Source: Pseudomonadota bacterium
Lineage (GTDB): Bacteria; Pseudomonadota; Gammaproteobacteria; GCA-001735895
Direction: 5' to 3'
DNA length: 39,565 nt
NCBI GenBank assembly: GCA_022566015.1
Contig: JADFJT010000014.1
Location: 1 to 39,565 of the forward strand
The position numbers and the translations under genes were made by a program. Positions 25,966 through 35,246 of the stretch are shown piece after piece. The notes below the pieces were generated by a model. That model saw nothing but the letters and a program-made list of their open reading frames with translations, was not told the DNA's origin and ran no database searches. Positions within the stretch are counted from its first letter, which is position 1, and every line of letters begins with the position of its first letter.

Positions 25966-26267
25966 TATGAATATCTATGGTAAGCCAGCTGCTTTAACAG
26001 CGTAAATTTCTCGTCAGTTTCCAAAAACGGTGCAATTTCGTTGAGCAACTGTTTGCGCTCCTTCGAGTTGAACCATTCATTCCAGGCGTTCTCATTGGCC
26101 CACCAGGCGATCACGACATAGTGGTTCGCCTCTTTGCAGTCGACCAGTGATTCCCCCGATATATAGCCGGGTGCCGTAGTCATTGCATTGAGTAAATCGC
26201 CGACTGCTTTTTCGTAGGGTGATTCTAGTCCCTCGGCGACATGCCGCTCTATTATTACCTTGATCAT
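25965..26267 (-). CDS. antibiotic biosynthesis monooxygenase (ABM) domain protein
   Basis: 100-aa single-domain protein with the dimeric ferredoxin-like ABM fold: IKVIIERHVAEGLE at the start, TAPGYISGESLVD, and NHYVVIAWWANENAWNEWFNS. Members include cofactor-free quinol monooxygenases and heme-degrading enzymes; no catalytic assignment is possible here. It is divergent from the AOR gene at 26470 and coupled to the hydroxylase downstream. Confidence 0.85.
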   Translation of the reverse strand: MIKVIIERHVAEGLESPYEKAVGDLLNAMTTAPGYISGESLVDCKEANHYVVIAWWANENAWNEWFNSKERKQLLNEIAPFLETDEKFTLLKQLAYHRYS

Positions 26268-26394
26268 TTAATCTTAATTCAGATGCTTAGCCGAAAGATT
26301 ACCCGTACCTGTCCAGTCAGTCTAGCCCGCAAATTTGAGTCAAAGGACGAAACTCGGGGTAAGTAGGCAACATAGTGCTAAAACAGGTAACAAT

Positions 26395-26428
26395 AGTTTG
26401 TAAAAAAGTAGTTTGTAGCTATACAATC
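26395..26428 (+). promoter_or_regulatory. promoter region of the AOR gene with a direct repeat
   Basis: AGTTTGTA occurs twice, at 26395-26402 and 26410-26417 (15-bp spacing). It is followed by TATACAAT, a -10-like sequence, about 45 bases upstream of the start. TTGTAA at 26398 could be the -35. The repeat may be an activator or repressor site; function is inferred from place only. Confidence 0.4.
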
Positions 26429-26469
26429 GTCTGCATCCGCTTTAATCCTATTTTGAGAGGACACCGTAC

Positions 26470-28287
26470 ATGAGCTGGCAAAAACAAATATTGCGTGTAA
26501 ACCTGAGTAATGGCGAATGCACAATCGAGCCGCTCAATATGGAATGGGCGAATCAATATTTGGGGCAGCGCGGTTTAGGCAGCAAGTATTTACTCGAAGA
26601 GATGGACCCAGCAGCCGATCCGTTATCGGCCGAAAACAAACTAATTTTTGCCACAGGACCACTCACTGGCACGATGGCTTCGACCGGTGGTCGATATTCC
26701 GTGATCACCAAGGGTGCACTCACTAATGCTATCGCCTGCTCCAATTCAGGTGGAAAATTTGGCGCCGAACTCAAGGCCGCCGGTTATGACCTGCTGATCA
26801 TCGAAGGCGAGTCGGATAAACCGGTTTATCTTCATATTGAAGATGATCAGGTTGAATTATGCGACGCGGATGAAGTATGGGGTAAGACCGTGTGGCAAAC
26901 CGAAGCATTGCTCAAACAAAAGTATCTAGATCCATTGATGCGTTTTGCATCGATCGGACAGGCCGGTGAAAACCTTTGTCGTTACGCCTGCATAGTAAAT
27001 GATTTACACCGTGCCGCAGGGCGTTCGGGTGTAGGTGCGGTGATGGGCGCGAAAAAAATTAAAACCATCGCGGTACGTGGCACCATAGGCGTCAAAAGCG
27101 CCGACCCGGCGAAATTTTTCAAAATCGTCAACGACGTCAATGCACGCCTCACTGATCGCGATGAAATGAGTGCCGATGGTACCCTGGCGATGATCGATGT
27201 GACCAACCGGTTTGGCAGCCTGCCCACGCGCAACAATCGCGACATTCAGTTCGAGGGGGCAGAAAAACTCAACCCCGAAGCGATGCAAACGCCCAATGCA
27301 AATGGCCATACCAATCTGGTCACCAATGCCGCCTGTTTCGGTTGTACCATTGGTTGCGGGCGAATTTGCAAAATCGATCCGACACATTTCTCGGTGAAAG
27401 ACAAACCCCAATACCACGGTGCGTCTGGCGGCCTCGAATACGAAACCGCTTATGCCCTGGGCGCTGCGGTTGGTGTAGACGATATTGACGCGGCAACCTA
27501 TGTCGGATTTTTGTGCAATGAGTACGGCATGGATCCAATATCACTGGGCAGTACGATTGCTGCGGCGATGGAGCTATTCGATATTGGTGCGATTAGCGAA
27601 AAAGAAACCGGGGGAATCAAGCTGGAATTTGGGTCTGCCGAAGCCCTGTGTACGATCGCTGAACTGACCGCCAGGGGCGAAGGATTCGGTCAAGATATTG
27701 GCCTGGGTTCGAAGCGACTCACCGAAAAATACGGTCATCCTGAATTGTCCATGTCGGTCAAGGGCCAGGAATTTGCAGCCTATGATGGCCGCAGTATGCA
27801 GGGTATGGGACTCGCCTACGCCACCAGCAATCGCGGCGCCTGCCACTTACGTGCCGACCCATATGCGCATGATTTTGAAACCACTGAAATTGCTGGTAAG
27901 GCAAAAATTGTAAAGGATACGCAGGACGAAGTCGCGTTTATCGACTCTAGTGGACTCTGTTCGTTTCCGGCTGGCTGCGGCTGGAGCATGGACGATTATC
28001 GGCAACTGGTCGATGCGGCCTGCGAGGGCGAATGGGACTCGGAACGCATGTTAGAAACCGGTGAACGAATCTGGAATCTTGAGCGCATATTTAACCAAAA
28101 GGCCGGGTTTGGTCGAAAGGACGACACCCTGCCGAAGCGTATCCTCGAAGAGCCTGCGCCCTCGGGTACAGCCAAGGGCCTGGTATGTCGACTCGACGAA
28201 ATGCTGCCAGAATATTACCAGCTACGCGGCTGGGACGACGATGGCAATCCGAATGCTGAGACCAGAAAACGTCTAGGTCTCGATTAA
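26470..28287 (+). CDS. aor: aldehyde:ferredoxin oxidoreductase (AOR/WOR family, tungsten type)
   Basis: 605 aa, about the length of the Pyrococcus furiosus enzyme. AOR oxidises aldehydes to acids with a tungsten bis-pyranopterin and one [4Fe-4S] cluster. Visible are the N-terminal GQRGLGSKYLLEEM and the block ATGPLTGTMASTGGRYSVITKG, the cluster ligands C289-x2-C292-x3-C296 plus C497 in DSSGLCSFPAG, and the pterin segment GMGLAYATSNRGACHLRAD. An extra cysteine, C300, follows the cluster motif. GAGAGGA precedes the ATG. The MoaD-like gene lies 19 bp downstream. No ferredoxin-like or NAD-binding partner subunit is adjacent, so the electron acceptor is unknown. Substrate cannot be predicted. Confidence 0.95.
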   Translation: MSWQKQILRVNLSNGECTIEPLNMEWANQYLGQRGLGSKYLLEEMDPAADPLSAENKLIFATGPLTGTMASTGGRYSVITKGALTNAIACSNSGGKFGAELKAAGYDLLIIEGESDKPVYLHIEDDQVELCDADEVWGKTVWQTEALLKQKYLDPLMRFASIGQAGENLCRYACIVNDLHRAAGRSGVGAVMGAKKIKTIAVRGTIGVKSADPAKFFKIVNDVNARLTDRDEMSADGTLAMIDVTNRFGSLPTRNNRDIQFEGAEKLNPEAMQTPNANGHTNLVTNAACFGCTIGCGRICKIDPTHFSVKDKPQYHGASGGLEYETAYALGAAVGVDDIDAATYVGFLCNEYGMDPISLGSTIAAAMELFDIGAISEKETGGIKLEFGSAEALCTIAELTARGEGFGQDIGLGSKRLTEKYGHPELSMSVKGQEFAAYDGRSMQGMGLAYATSNRGACHLRADPYAHDFETTEIAGKAKIVKDTQDEVAFIDSSGLCSFPAGCGWSMDDYRQLVDAACEGEWDSERMLETGERIWNLERIFNQKAGFGRKDDTLPKRILEEPAPSGTAKGLVCRLDEMLPEYYQLRGWDDDGNPNAETRKRLGLD

Positions 28288-28306
28288 TCTTATTCCCTAC
28301 TAGACA

Positions 28307-28558
28307 ATGCAGGTTACGGTTAAATTATTCGGTGCTCTACGCGAGTTTTTACCCGCCGGCAGCGGTTTTAATAGCTGCCAGCTAAGTATCGCGTCTAACC
28401 AGGTACTCGGCGACCTGCTCAGCCAGTTACCGATTCCTGCGCACAAACCTTACCTGGTAATCATTAACGATGAAAAGATTAACCAGCAGGATTACCTTTC
28501 AACAAATATTCAGGAGCAGGATGAGATCGTACTACTGCCTCCGATTAAGGGTGGGTAA
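28307..28558 (+). CDS. MoaD/ThiS-family sulfur-carrier-like protein
   Basis: 83-aa ubiquitin-fold protein: MQVTVKLFGALREFLPAGS at the start and EIVLLPPIKGG at the end. The terminal Gly-Gly is the residue pair that is adenylated and thiocarboxylated in MoaD for dithiolene formation on pyranopterin. It sits 19 bp after the AOR gene and is probably co-transcribed, so it likely supplies sulfur for the tungstopterin of this enzyme instead of the housekeeping MoaD. The ribosome site is weak. It converges with rsmI, with 4 bp between the stops. Confidence 0.9.
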   Translation: MQVTVKLFGALREFLPAGSGFNSCQLSIASNQVLGDLLSQLPIPAHKPYLVIINDEKINQQDYLSTNIQEQDEIVLLPPIKGG

Positions 28559-28562
28559 GCTA

Positions 28563-29393
28563 TTAATCGATTTCCAAAGCAAGCTGATACAACGCGTTCT
28601 TTTTTTTGCCGCTGATTTTACTGGCTAAAAGTACTGCCTTTTTAAGCGGCAATTCGGTCTTTAAAAGCCTGAGCAAATCGATATCCTCCTGGTTCAGTTC
28701 CCTGGCAATCATGTTGTCCGGGTTATCGATCAGTACCACAAATTCCCCCTTGCTAAGCGAGATATCTGCGGCAAACATCGCCAGCAACTGCGCCGCTGTA
28801 CCACGCAAAAACCTCTCGTAAACCTTGGTCAATTCCTTGGCGACAACAATGTGGCGACCGGGGAAAACTTCCATTAACTGTTCGAGCAGGCGTACGATTC
28901 GGTGGCTCGATTCGAACAATACCAGGGTTCCAAATTGATTTTTTATGGCACGCAATTTGTCCATGCGCTCCTTGTTCTTGTGTGAAAGGAATCCGTAAAA
29001 GCTAAACTGGTCGGTGGGGATTCCCGCCCCACTCAATGCCACGATAATACTGCTTGGCCCGGGTATGGGGCTCACTTTTAAACCCGCCTCATGTACAGCT
29101 TTTACCAATGCGTAGCCAGGATCTGAAATCAACGGGGTTCCAGCGTCAGAAATCAACGCGATATTCGTGCCTGCGATCAATTTTTCGACCAGCTTATCTA
29201 TGCGTGTCTTTTCGTTATGCTCGTGCAGGGAAATAAGCTTATTTTTAATGCCCAGGTGCTTGAGTAGTCGGGCACTGTGGCGCGTATCCTCTGCTGCGAT
29301 TAAGTCCACAACTTTGAGTGTTTCCTCAGCCCGTTGACCAATATCTGCAAGATTGCCAATAGGTGTGGCCACAATATACAATACGCCGCTCAT
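28563..29393 (-). CDS. rsmI: 16S rRNA (cytidine1402-2'-O)-methyltransferase
   Basis: 276 aa; SAM-dependent tetrapyrrole methylase-fold enzyme that methylates the ribose of C1402. YIVATPIGNLADIGQRA at the N-terminus, AAEDTRHSARLLKHLG, and SDAGTPLISDPGY are diagnostic. Divergent from lpoA, as in E. coli (yraL-yraM). The partner RsmH acts on the same base and is in this window too. Confidence 0.98.
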   Translation of the reverse strand: MSGVLYIVATPIGNLADIGQRAEETLKVVDLIAAEDTRHSARLLKHLGIKNKLISLHEHNEKTRIDKLVEKLIAGTNIALISDAGTPLISDPGYALVKAVHEAGLKVSPIPGPSSIIVALSGAGIPTDQFSFYGFLSHKNKERMDKLRAIKNQFGTLVLFESSHRIVRLLEQLMEVFPGRHIVVAKELTKVYERFLRGTAAQLLAMFAADISLSKGEFVVLIDNPDNMIARELNQEDIDLLRLLKTELPLKKAVLLASKISGKKKNALYQLALEID

Positions 29394-29496
29394 GCAAAAG
29401 AGTGTACAATGAAATTGATATCGATGGCCTAATTCATTGCCTGATTAACTCGTTGGCGAGCACAACCATTTCAGTAACTCAACCACTCAAAAAACG

Positions 29497-31410
29497 ATGA
29501 AACCATTTTGTCTAAAAACATGGCTGATGTTGATACTGGCCATATCGATAAGCGCCTGCCAGTCGGTGCCTAAACCCACTATACCGAAAACGCCTGGCGA
29601 CATCGACGACAGTGGTTTACTCACTGAAGAGGAAGAGGAAATTCTATACGCCTTTTCCCTGGAAACCGAAGAGAGCTGGATGCAGGCTGCGGAAGCCTAT
29701 CAGAATCTAGCTGAAAAAAGCACGCAACCTGGACGCTCAACTTATTTTATCAGTGCCGCACGGATGATTTATAAAGCCGAGCGCTACCGCTTCCTCGAAG
29801 TTTATTTTGAGTCTTTGCAGGAAGACGACATCCTGCCACAGGATCAGGAAAACAAGGCAACATTACTCGCTGGGGTTTATTTCGGCATCGGCAAAATATA
29901 TCAGAGCCTGGCAAACTTGCCCGATATCGAAACCATAAAGGACTTTCGCTTCAAGGCTCTCGCGCTCAAAATCAGAGCTCTGGGTGTGCTCGCGATCGGA
30001 AAACCCCTGGAAAGCGTTCGATTACGTATCCAGATTAGCAGGTTCCTTAGAAACGATAAAGAACTGGAAAACAACCACGAGTTCATCTGGGAGGCGCTCA
30101 ATCGACTCACTGAGCGTTCGATAATTAAATCGTTATCGGAGCAACTCACCGCGGATATGCGCGGCTGGCTGGAATTAAATCTGATCGCTCGTCGTTCCAA
30201 TATGCTACCAGCAAAAATTGAACCCTGGGTTAGTCAGTGGTACCAGCTATACCGTGATCACCCTGCCGGCAAATATTTCGCGATCAATCTGCTTGAAGAC
30301 AGTAAGCGCATCTATATAAAGCCGCGCAGAATCGCGCTGATGTTACCGTTTTCCGGGCGCCTCAATAAAGTATCCCAGGCCATACAAAACGGATTCATGT
30401 ATGCCTATTATCAGGACAGGGATTTAAGCCCCGAGCTTGAAGTGATCGATGCCAGCACCGATCCTGCCGAGTTTAATATTCAATACCAAAAAGCTATTCA
30501 AGATGGCGCCGACTTTATCGTGGGTCCGATCAGTAAGGAGTTGGTCGGCATTTTGCTGAATCGGGAGAAAACCGAAGTTCCCACTCTGGCCCTTAACTAT
30601 GCAGAAGAAACCCAAAAAACCAATCTGGACCTGTACCAGTTTGGCTTAAGACCGGAGGACGAGGCCGAACAGATTGCCGATTTCGCGCTGGCCGAGGGTC
30701 GGAATCACGCGATCACATTAGTACCCGATACTAAATGGGGCGCCCGATTGCAGAAGGCATTCAGCGAACGCTTTGAAATGCTTGGAGGGCGTGTCGTGGG
30801 TACACAGGTCTATCCGTCGAAAGATAACGATTATTCGGCCGCGATTAAAAACCTGCTAAACCTGACCAACAGCGAACGTCGTCGCACCCTGATTCAGCAT
30901 ACCATTGGCCAGCAGACCAGCTTCGAGCCCAGGCGCCGCCAGGATGTCGACATGGTTTTTATCGCTGCTAACGCTCGACAGGCACGGCTGATCAAACCCC
31001 AACTAAAATTTCATCGTGCGCAGACACTACCCGTTTATGCCACGTCCCATATCTCATCCAGTACTGGTAATTCCGATAGTGATCGCGACCTGGACGAAAT
31101 TTTATTCGTTGAAATTCCGTGGATGCTCGACAATTCCCAAAGCAGGGATTATCGACAGGTACGAAAGTTATGGCCCGACGCCAGTAAGCGCTTTAGTCGG
31201 TTGTTTGCGCTCGGAATCGACGCTTACCGGATGATACCGTCATTGCGCAGACTGATGATTAATCCGGACGAATCCGAGTTGCTCAATACGGGACGATTAT
31301 CGGTCGATAAATATGGGCGTGTCAGACGCGCATTATTAATGGCAACTTTCCAGAAAGGCGTGTCTCAGATTTTGCAGCAATCACTGGAAACAGGCGTGAT
31401 AGGGCAATAA
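29497..31410 (+). CDS. lpoA: outer-membrane lipoprotein LpoA, activator of PBP1A
   Basis: 637 aa. Signal peptide with lipobox ISAC (Cys21). The N-terminal part is helical and TPR-like (AEAYQNLAEKSTQPGR and similar), and the C-terminal part is a periplasmic-binding-protein-like domain beginning RIALMLPFSGRL. It reaches through the periplasm to stimulate the class A synthase PBP1A. The neighbours rsmI, yraN and diaA reproduce the E. coli order. No ribosome site is obvious. Confidence 0.95.
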   Translation: MKPFCLKTWLMLILAISISACQSVPKPTIPKTPGDIDDSGLLTEEEEEILYAFSLETEESWMQAAEAYQNLAEKSTQPGRSTYFISAARMIYKAERYRFLEVYFESLQEDDILPQDQENKATLLAGVYFGIGKIYQSLANLPDIETIKDFRFKALALKIRALGVLAIGKPLESVRLRIQISRFLRNDKELENNHEFIWEALNRLTERSIIKSLSEQLTADMRGWLELNLIARRSNMLPAKIEPWVSQWYQLYRDHPAGKYFAINLLEDSKRIYIKPRRIALMLPFSGRLNKVSQAIQNGFMYAYYQDRDLSPELEVIDASTDPAEFNIQYQKAIQDGADFIVGPISKELVGILLNREKTEVPTLALNYAEETQKTNLDLYQFGLRPEDEAEQIADFALAEGRNHAITLVPDTKWGARLQKAFSERFEMLGGRVVGTQVYPSKDNDYSAAIKNLLNLTNSERRRTLIQHTIGQQTSFEPRRRQDVDMVFIAANARQARLIKPQLKFHRAQTLPVYATSHISSSTGNSDSDRDLDEILFVEIPWMLDNSQSRDYRQVRKLWPDASKRFSRLFALGIDAYRMIPSLRRLMINPDESELLNTGRLSVDKYGRVRRALLMATFQKGVSQILQQSLETGVIGQ

Positions 31411-31421
31411 AACCGCTTATA

Positions 31422-31790
31422 ATGAACTGGAACAAGCGCAAAGGATTGCACTACGAAGCCCAGGCACGGGATTATCTGGTGCGCCGCGGCTTAAAACTCA
31501 TAACCGAAAACTACCATTGTCGCTTTGGCGAAATCGACCTGGTCATGCTGCACCAGCGGACGCTTTGTTTTATCGAGGTCAAGTTTCGTAAAAGTCAGGG
31601 ATATGGCGGGGCGATCTCGGCGATACCACCGCAAAAACAGCGAAAAATCATAAAAACTGCGCTATTCTTCATGGCCGAACACAAAACTATGGCGCAACGC
31701 GCAATGCGCTTCGATGCGCTGATCATTCAACAGGATTCAGATGGCGATAGCCCTGTCGACTGGATCCAAAACGCGTTTTATGCAGAGTAA
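31422..31790 (+). CDS. yraN: YraN-type UPF0102 protein
   Basis: 122 aa, restriction-endonuclease-like fold. The family motifs GLHYEAQARDYLVRRGL, CRFGEIDLVM and FIEVKFRKS carry the acidic/lysine residues (GEID and EVK) of that fold. Biological role not established. Only 11 bp after lpoA and 3 bp before diaA, so one operon. Confidence 0.95.
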   Translation: MNWNKRKGLHYEAQARDYLVRRGLKLITENYHCRFGEIDLVMLHQRTLCFIEVKFRKSQGYGGAISAIPPQKQRKIIKTALFFMAEHKTMAQRAMRFDALIIQQDSDGDSPVDWIQNAFYAE

Positions 31791-32390
<600 letters not shown>

Positions 32391-32534
32391 ATTATGGCTC
32401 TTCGGAAAAATTAGCAACCCAGAGGCAATAACAATAAGGCGCTAAATCGTGTTTCGTCATTCCGGCCCCTAAAGCCATTGCTTTCCGGAATAAAATCGAG
32501 CTTGCTGATCCGATCTGAAAAATGTCATTGTCTT

Positions 32535-32553
32535 CCCGCGGCATAAGCGCGGG
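32535..32553. other. GC-rich stem-loop between diaA and the HAD gene
   Basis: CCCGCG-(7)-CGCGGG with flanking G-T pairs lies in the 257-bp region between the convergent genes. There is no T run on either side. It could end both transcripts or be a scattered repeat; the rest of the gap has no supportable gene. Confidence 0.4.
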
Positions 32554-32647
32554 AGCCAGTACTTCTATATTGTCTTTAGCCTGGACCGCCCTCCTGTGAT
32601 CAAAAGCAATTTTAACGCAGAGAAAATGGTTCCGATGCAACCAATTA

Positions 32648-33283
32648 TTAAGTGAATATTAGATCGTAAATTTCATTTGGGTGTTCACATAACTCGTCCG
32701 CACCCGCGCATATCAACTCGTCCTTTGACCCGTAACCCCACAATACACCTAAGGTTTTCAGGCCATTATTTTTTGCGCCAATAATATCGAAACTTCGGTC
32801 ACCTATCATCACTGCATTTCGAGGCGAGATGCCTTCGCTCCTTAACACATGATCTATAAGTTCAGTTTTATCGCTCAGTGACCCGTCGAGGTTACTCCCA
32901 TACACCACCTTAAAATATCGACTCAATTTAAATTGCTCGATTATTCGTTCGGCAATAATGGCCAATTTTGAAGTGACTACATAGATTGATTCAGCTTTAC
33001 CAGTTATTTGATCCAGGCACTCGGAAATTCCATCGTATATCTGATTTTCGCGCAGCCCTGTAGTCGAATAACGTTCGCGATAAAGTAACACTGCATCTTT
33101 GGCAGTGGCGTCGTTTCCACATAACTCTCTAAGCGTATCTTGTAGCGGTGGACCGATATACGATTCAAAATTGGTATCTGACTCGATCTCGATATTCAGT
33201 TTTGAAAGTGCAAATCGAATACAGGCTATAAACCCTTCTTTTGGGTCGGTTAAGGTTCCGTCCAGATCGAAAAAAACGTGCAT
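32648..33283 (-). CDS. HAD-superfamily hydrolase, phosphoglycolate phosphatase-like
   Basis: Four HAD motifs are visible: FFDLDGTLTD (nucleophile Asp), VVTSKL (motif II), a lysine in LSDKTEL (III), and MIGDRSFDIIGA (IV). An alpha-helical cap follows motif I. 211 aa. The track starts at TTG 33295; the ATG at 33283 has GGGA seven bases upstream and starts two residues before the motif. Substrate unknown. Confidence 0.92.
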   Translation of the reverse strand: MHVFFDLDGTLTDPKEGFIACIRFALSKLNIEIESDTNFESYIGPPLQDTLRELCGNDATAKDAVLLYRERYSTTGLRENQIYDGISECLDQITGKAESIYVVTSKLAIIAERIIEQFKLSRYFKVVYGSNLDGSLSDKTELIDHVLRSEGISPRNAVMIGDRSFDIIGAKNNGLKTLGVLWGYGSKDELICAGADELCEHPNEIYDLIFT

Positions 33284-33437
33284 TAAATTTCCCAATTCAT
33301 CGATGTCCCCTACGACAGGTAGACATACTACCTATATAGCGGGACTACTTTTCGTGTATGACGTAGAGGATCAAGAGTTAGATTTTGAATCGCACCGTGT
33401 AACATTGCGATAATTGATACAGCATTTAGCAGCAGGT

Positions 33438-33833
33438 TTACTCGACGATTTTCAAACCCGGGCGGCTAGACTTTTTCATTTTACCCGTTCCGCCTGCTGT
33501 GTCGTCCGCTTCTGAAGTTTGCTCTGAATCGGGCGTGAACATCATTCCTTCTCCATTTTCTCGGGCGTAGATCGCGAGAATGGATTCTATTGGGCAATAT
33601 ATGTCTTGTGCCACGCCACCGAAACGGGCTGAAAATGACAGGTAGTCGTTGGTCATGTCCAGCTTGTCGATTGCGGATGGTGCCAGATTCAACACCAACT
33701 TGGAGTCGGTCGCAAGACCGCTAGGAACAGTGACTCCCTTATAATTGGTATCGACCAGAATATAGGGCGTTACTTCATTATCCAGCAACCATTCGTAGAG
33801 GCCACGAATCAAATACGGTTTACTGGAACGCAT
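33438..33833 (-). CDS. sspB: ClpXP adaptor SspB
   Basis: 131 aa. It hands ssrA-tagged proteins to ClpXP. The substrate-binding domain (KPYLIRGLYEWLLDNEVTPY... LSFSARFGGVAQDIYCPIESILAIYARENGEGM) is followed by a flexible acidic linker and a short C-terminal tail (RPGLKIVE) that docks to ClpX. It starts 3 bp after sspA, as in E. coli. Confidence 0.97.
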   Translation of the reverse strand: MRSSKPYLIRGLYEWLLDNEVTPYILVDTNYKGVTVPSGLATDSKLVLNLAPSAIDKLDMTNDYLSFSARFGGVAQDIYCPIESILAIYARENGEGMMFTPDSEQTSEADDTAGGTGKMKKSSRPGLKIVE

Positions 33834-33836
33834 GTC

Positions 33837-34463
33837 TCAGGCGACCATGTCCCTTTCCTGTTCAGAAAGACTGGCCTGAAAAGAAGGTCGGGCGAATACC
33901 TTTATCATATAATCGGTCACTGGCTTCGCAGATGCGGGTAATTTAATACCGTAGTAGGGCAATCGCCACAAAATCGGGGCAATACTACAGTCCAGCAGGC
34001 TAAAATCGTTGGATAGAAAATAAGGCATGGCTGCGAATACTTCGGTCGAATTAATCAGGCTTTCGGTCAGTGCCTTCTTGGCCTGAGCTTTCTTTTTTTC
34101 GTTACCGCGTTCAATATCGTCGAGCAGGCTAAACCAGTCGCTTTCTATGCGAAACAAAGCCAGGCGGCTCTTGGCACGTGATACCGGGTCAACCGGCATC
34201 AGGGGTGGATGTGGAAAACGCTCGTCCAAATACTCGATCAGCACCCGGGCATTGTAAAGCACGAGGTCCCGATCAACCATCGTGGGAACCGTGGCATAGG
34301 GATTCAGATCGAGCAGGTCTTCGGGCAGATTGTCCATATCGACATCGTGAATTTCTACTGTTATATCCTTCTCTGCAAGAACAATACGTGCACGATGGCA
34401 CTGCGGGTCTACTGGCGATGAGAAACAACTCATCACCGACCGACGATTAGCCTCTACTGACAT
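33837..34463 (-). CDS. sspA: stringent starvation protein A
   Basis: 208 aa, glutathione S-transferase-like fold without catalytic role: a thioredoxin-like N-terminal part (MSCFSSPVDPQCHRARIVLAEK) and an alpha-helical C-terminal part. In E. coli it binds RNA polymerase and affects gene expression in stationary phase. Forms an operon with sspB and probably with the pet genes directly upstream (15 bp away), an arrangement usual in gammaproteobacteria without E. coli's rplM-rpsI context. Confidence 0.95.
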   Translation of the reverse strand: MSVEANRRSVMSCFSSPVDPQCHRARIVLAEKDITVEIHDVDMDNLPEDLLDLNPYATVPTMVDRDLVLYNARVLIEYLDERFPHPPLMPVDPVSRAKSRLALFRIESDWFSLLDDIERGNEKKKAQAKKALTESLINSTEVFAAMPYFLSNDFSLLDCSIAPILWRLPYYGIKLPASAKPVTDYMIKVFARPSFQASLSEQERDMVA

Positions 34464-34478
34464 AATGAAACCTTTTGT

Positions 34479-35246
34479 TTAATGGATGTCTTTCCAAAAT
34501 TCTTTCTTAAGAAAATAAACCAGAACCAGAAATATGAGTAAAAAAATAATTACGCCCTTGCCGACATCAATACGCGTCTGCCGATAGGGCTCGGATAGAT
34601 AGTCGAGGAATCCAACCAAATCATACACGGTTTGGTCGTATTCAGCTTTTGACTGACTACCCGGTTTGATCAGGTCGAAACCGACAATAACTTCGTATTC
34701 AACATCTTTATTATTGATACGCTTTACCCGTGTTACCTTTTTGGCCTTCTGGTAACCCTGTAATTCGACCAGTACGTGCGGCATTGCCACCGGTAACACA
34801 CTGTTGTCCATACCTAGAGGATTAGACTCGTCGACATGAAAAGCACGCAAATAGTTGTATAGCCAATTAACACCCCGTGAGCGAGCAATCAAAGACAGGT
34901 CTAGTGGCACCACACCAAAGGCCTTTTCGGCGTATTCAGGCGTCATGGTGGCCTTCATCAGTTCGCCTACCTTGGTTTTCTCGCCGTTAACATCGGTGGT
35001 AAACACCAGGTTTTCGAGCACCTGTTCATCTGAAATTCCGAGATCCTGCCCAACCCGGTTATAGCGCGAATATGCCGCCGAATGACAACTCATGCAATAG
35101 TTTACGAAAGTTCGAGCACCTCGTTGCATCGACGCCTTATCATCCCAGTCGATCTCAATTTCATCGTTGGGATAGGTAGTGGATTCAACACCCCAGGCCA
35201 TAACAGGTGACAACAGGGTTGCGACAATAATTAACACCTTGTTCAT
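34479..35246 (-). CDS. petC: cytochrome c1 of the bc1 complex
   Basis: 255 aa. Short signal peptide, heme c motif C51-M-S-C54-H55, an axial-methionine candidate in VAMPHVL, and a C-terminal membrane anchor (VIIFLLIFLVLVYFL) that holds the heme domain in the periplasm. Overlaps the cytochrome b gene by one base. Confidence 0.97.
   Translation of the reverse strand: MNKVLIIVATLLSPVMAWGVESTTYPNDEIEIDWDDKASMQRGARTFVNYCMSCHSAAYSRYNRVGQDLGISDEQVLENLVFTTDVNGEKTKVGELMKATMTPEYAEKAFGVVPLDLSLIARSRGVNWLYNYLRAFHVDESNPLGMDNSVLPVAMPHVLVELQGYQKAKKVTRVKRINNKDVEYEVIVGFDLIKPGSQSKAEYDQTVYDLVGFLDYLSEPYRQTRIDVGKGVIIFLLIFLVLVYFLKKEFWKDIH

Noticed and set aside
32392-32640. 82-codon minus-strand ORF between diaA and the HAD gene
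   Set aside because: No family resemblance, contains a GC-rich hairpin in its middle, and lacks a ribosome site; more likely intergenic sequence.
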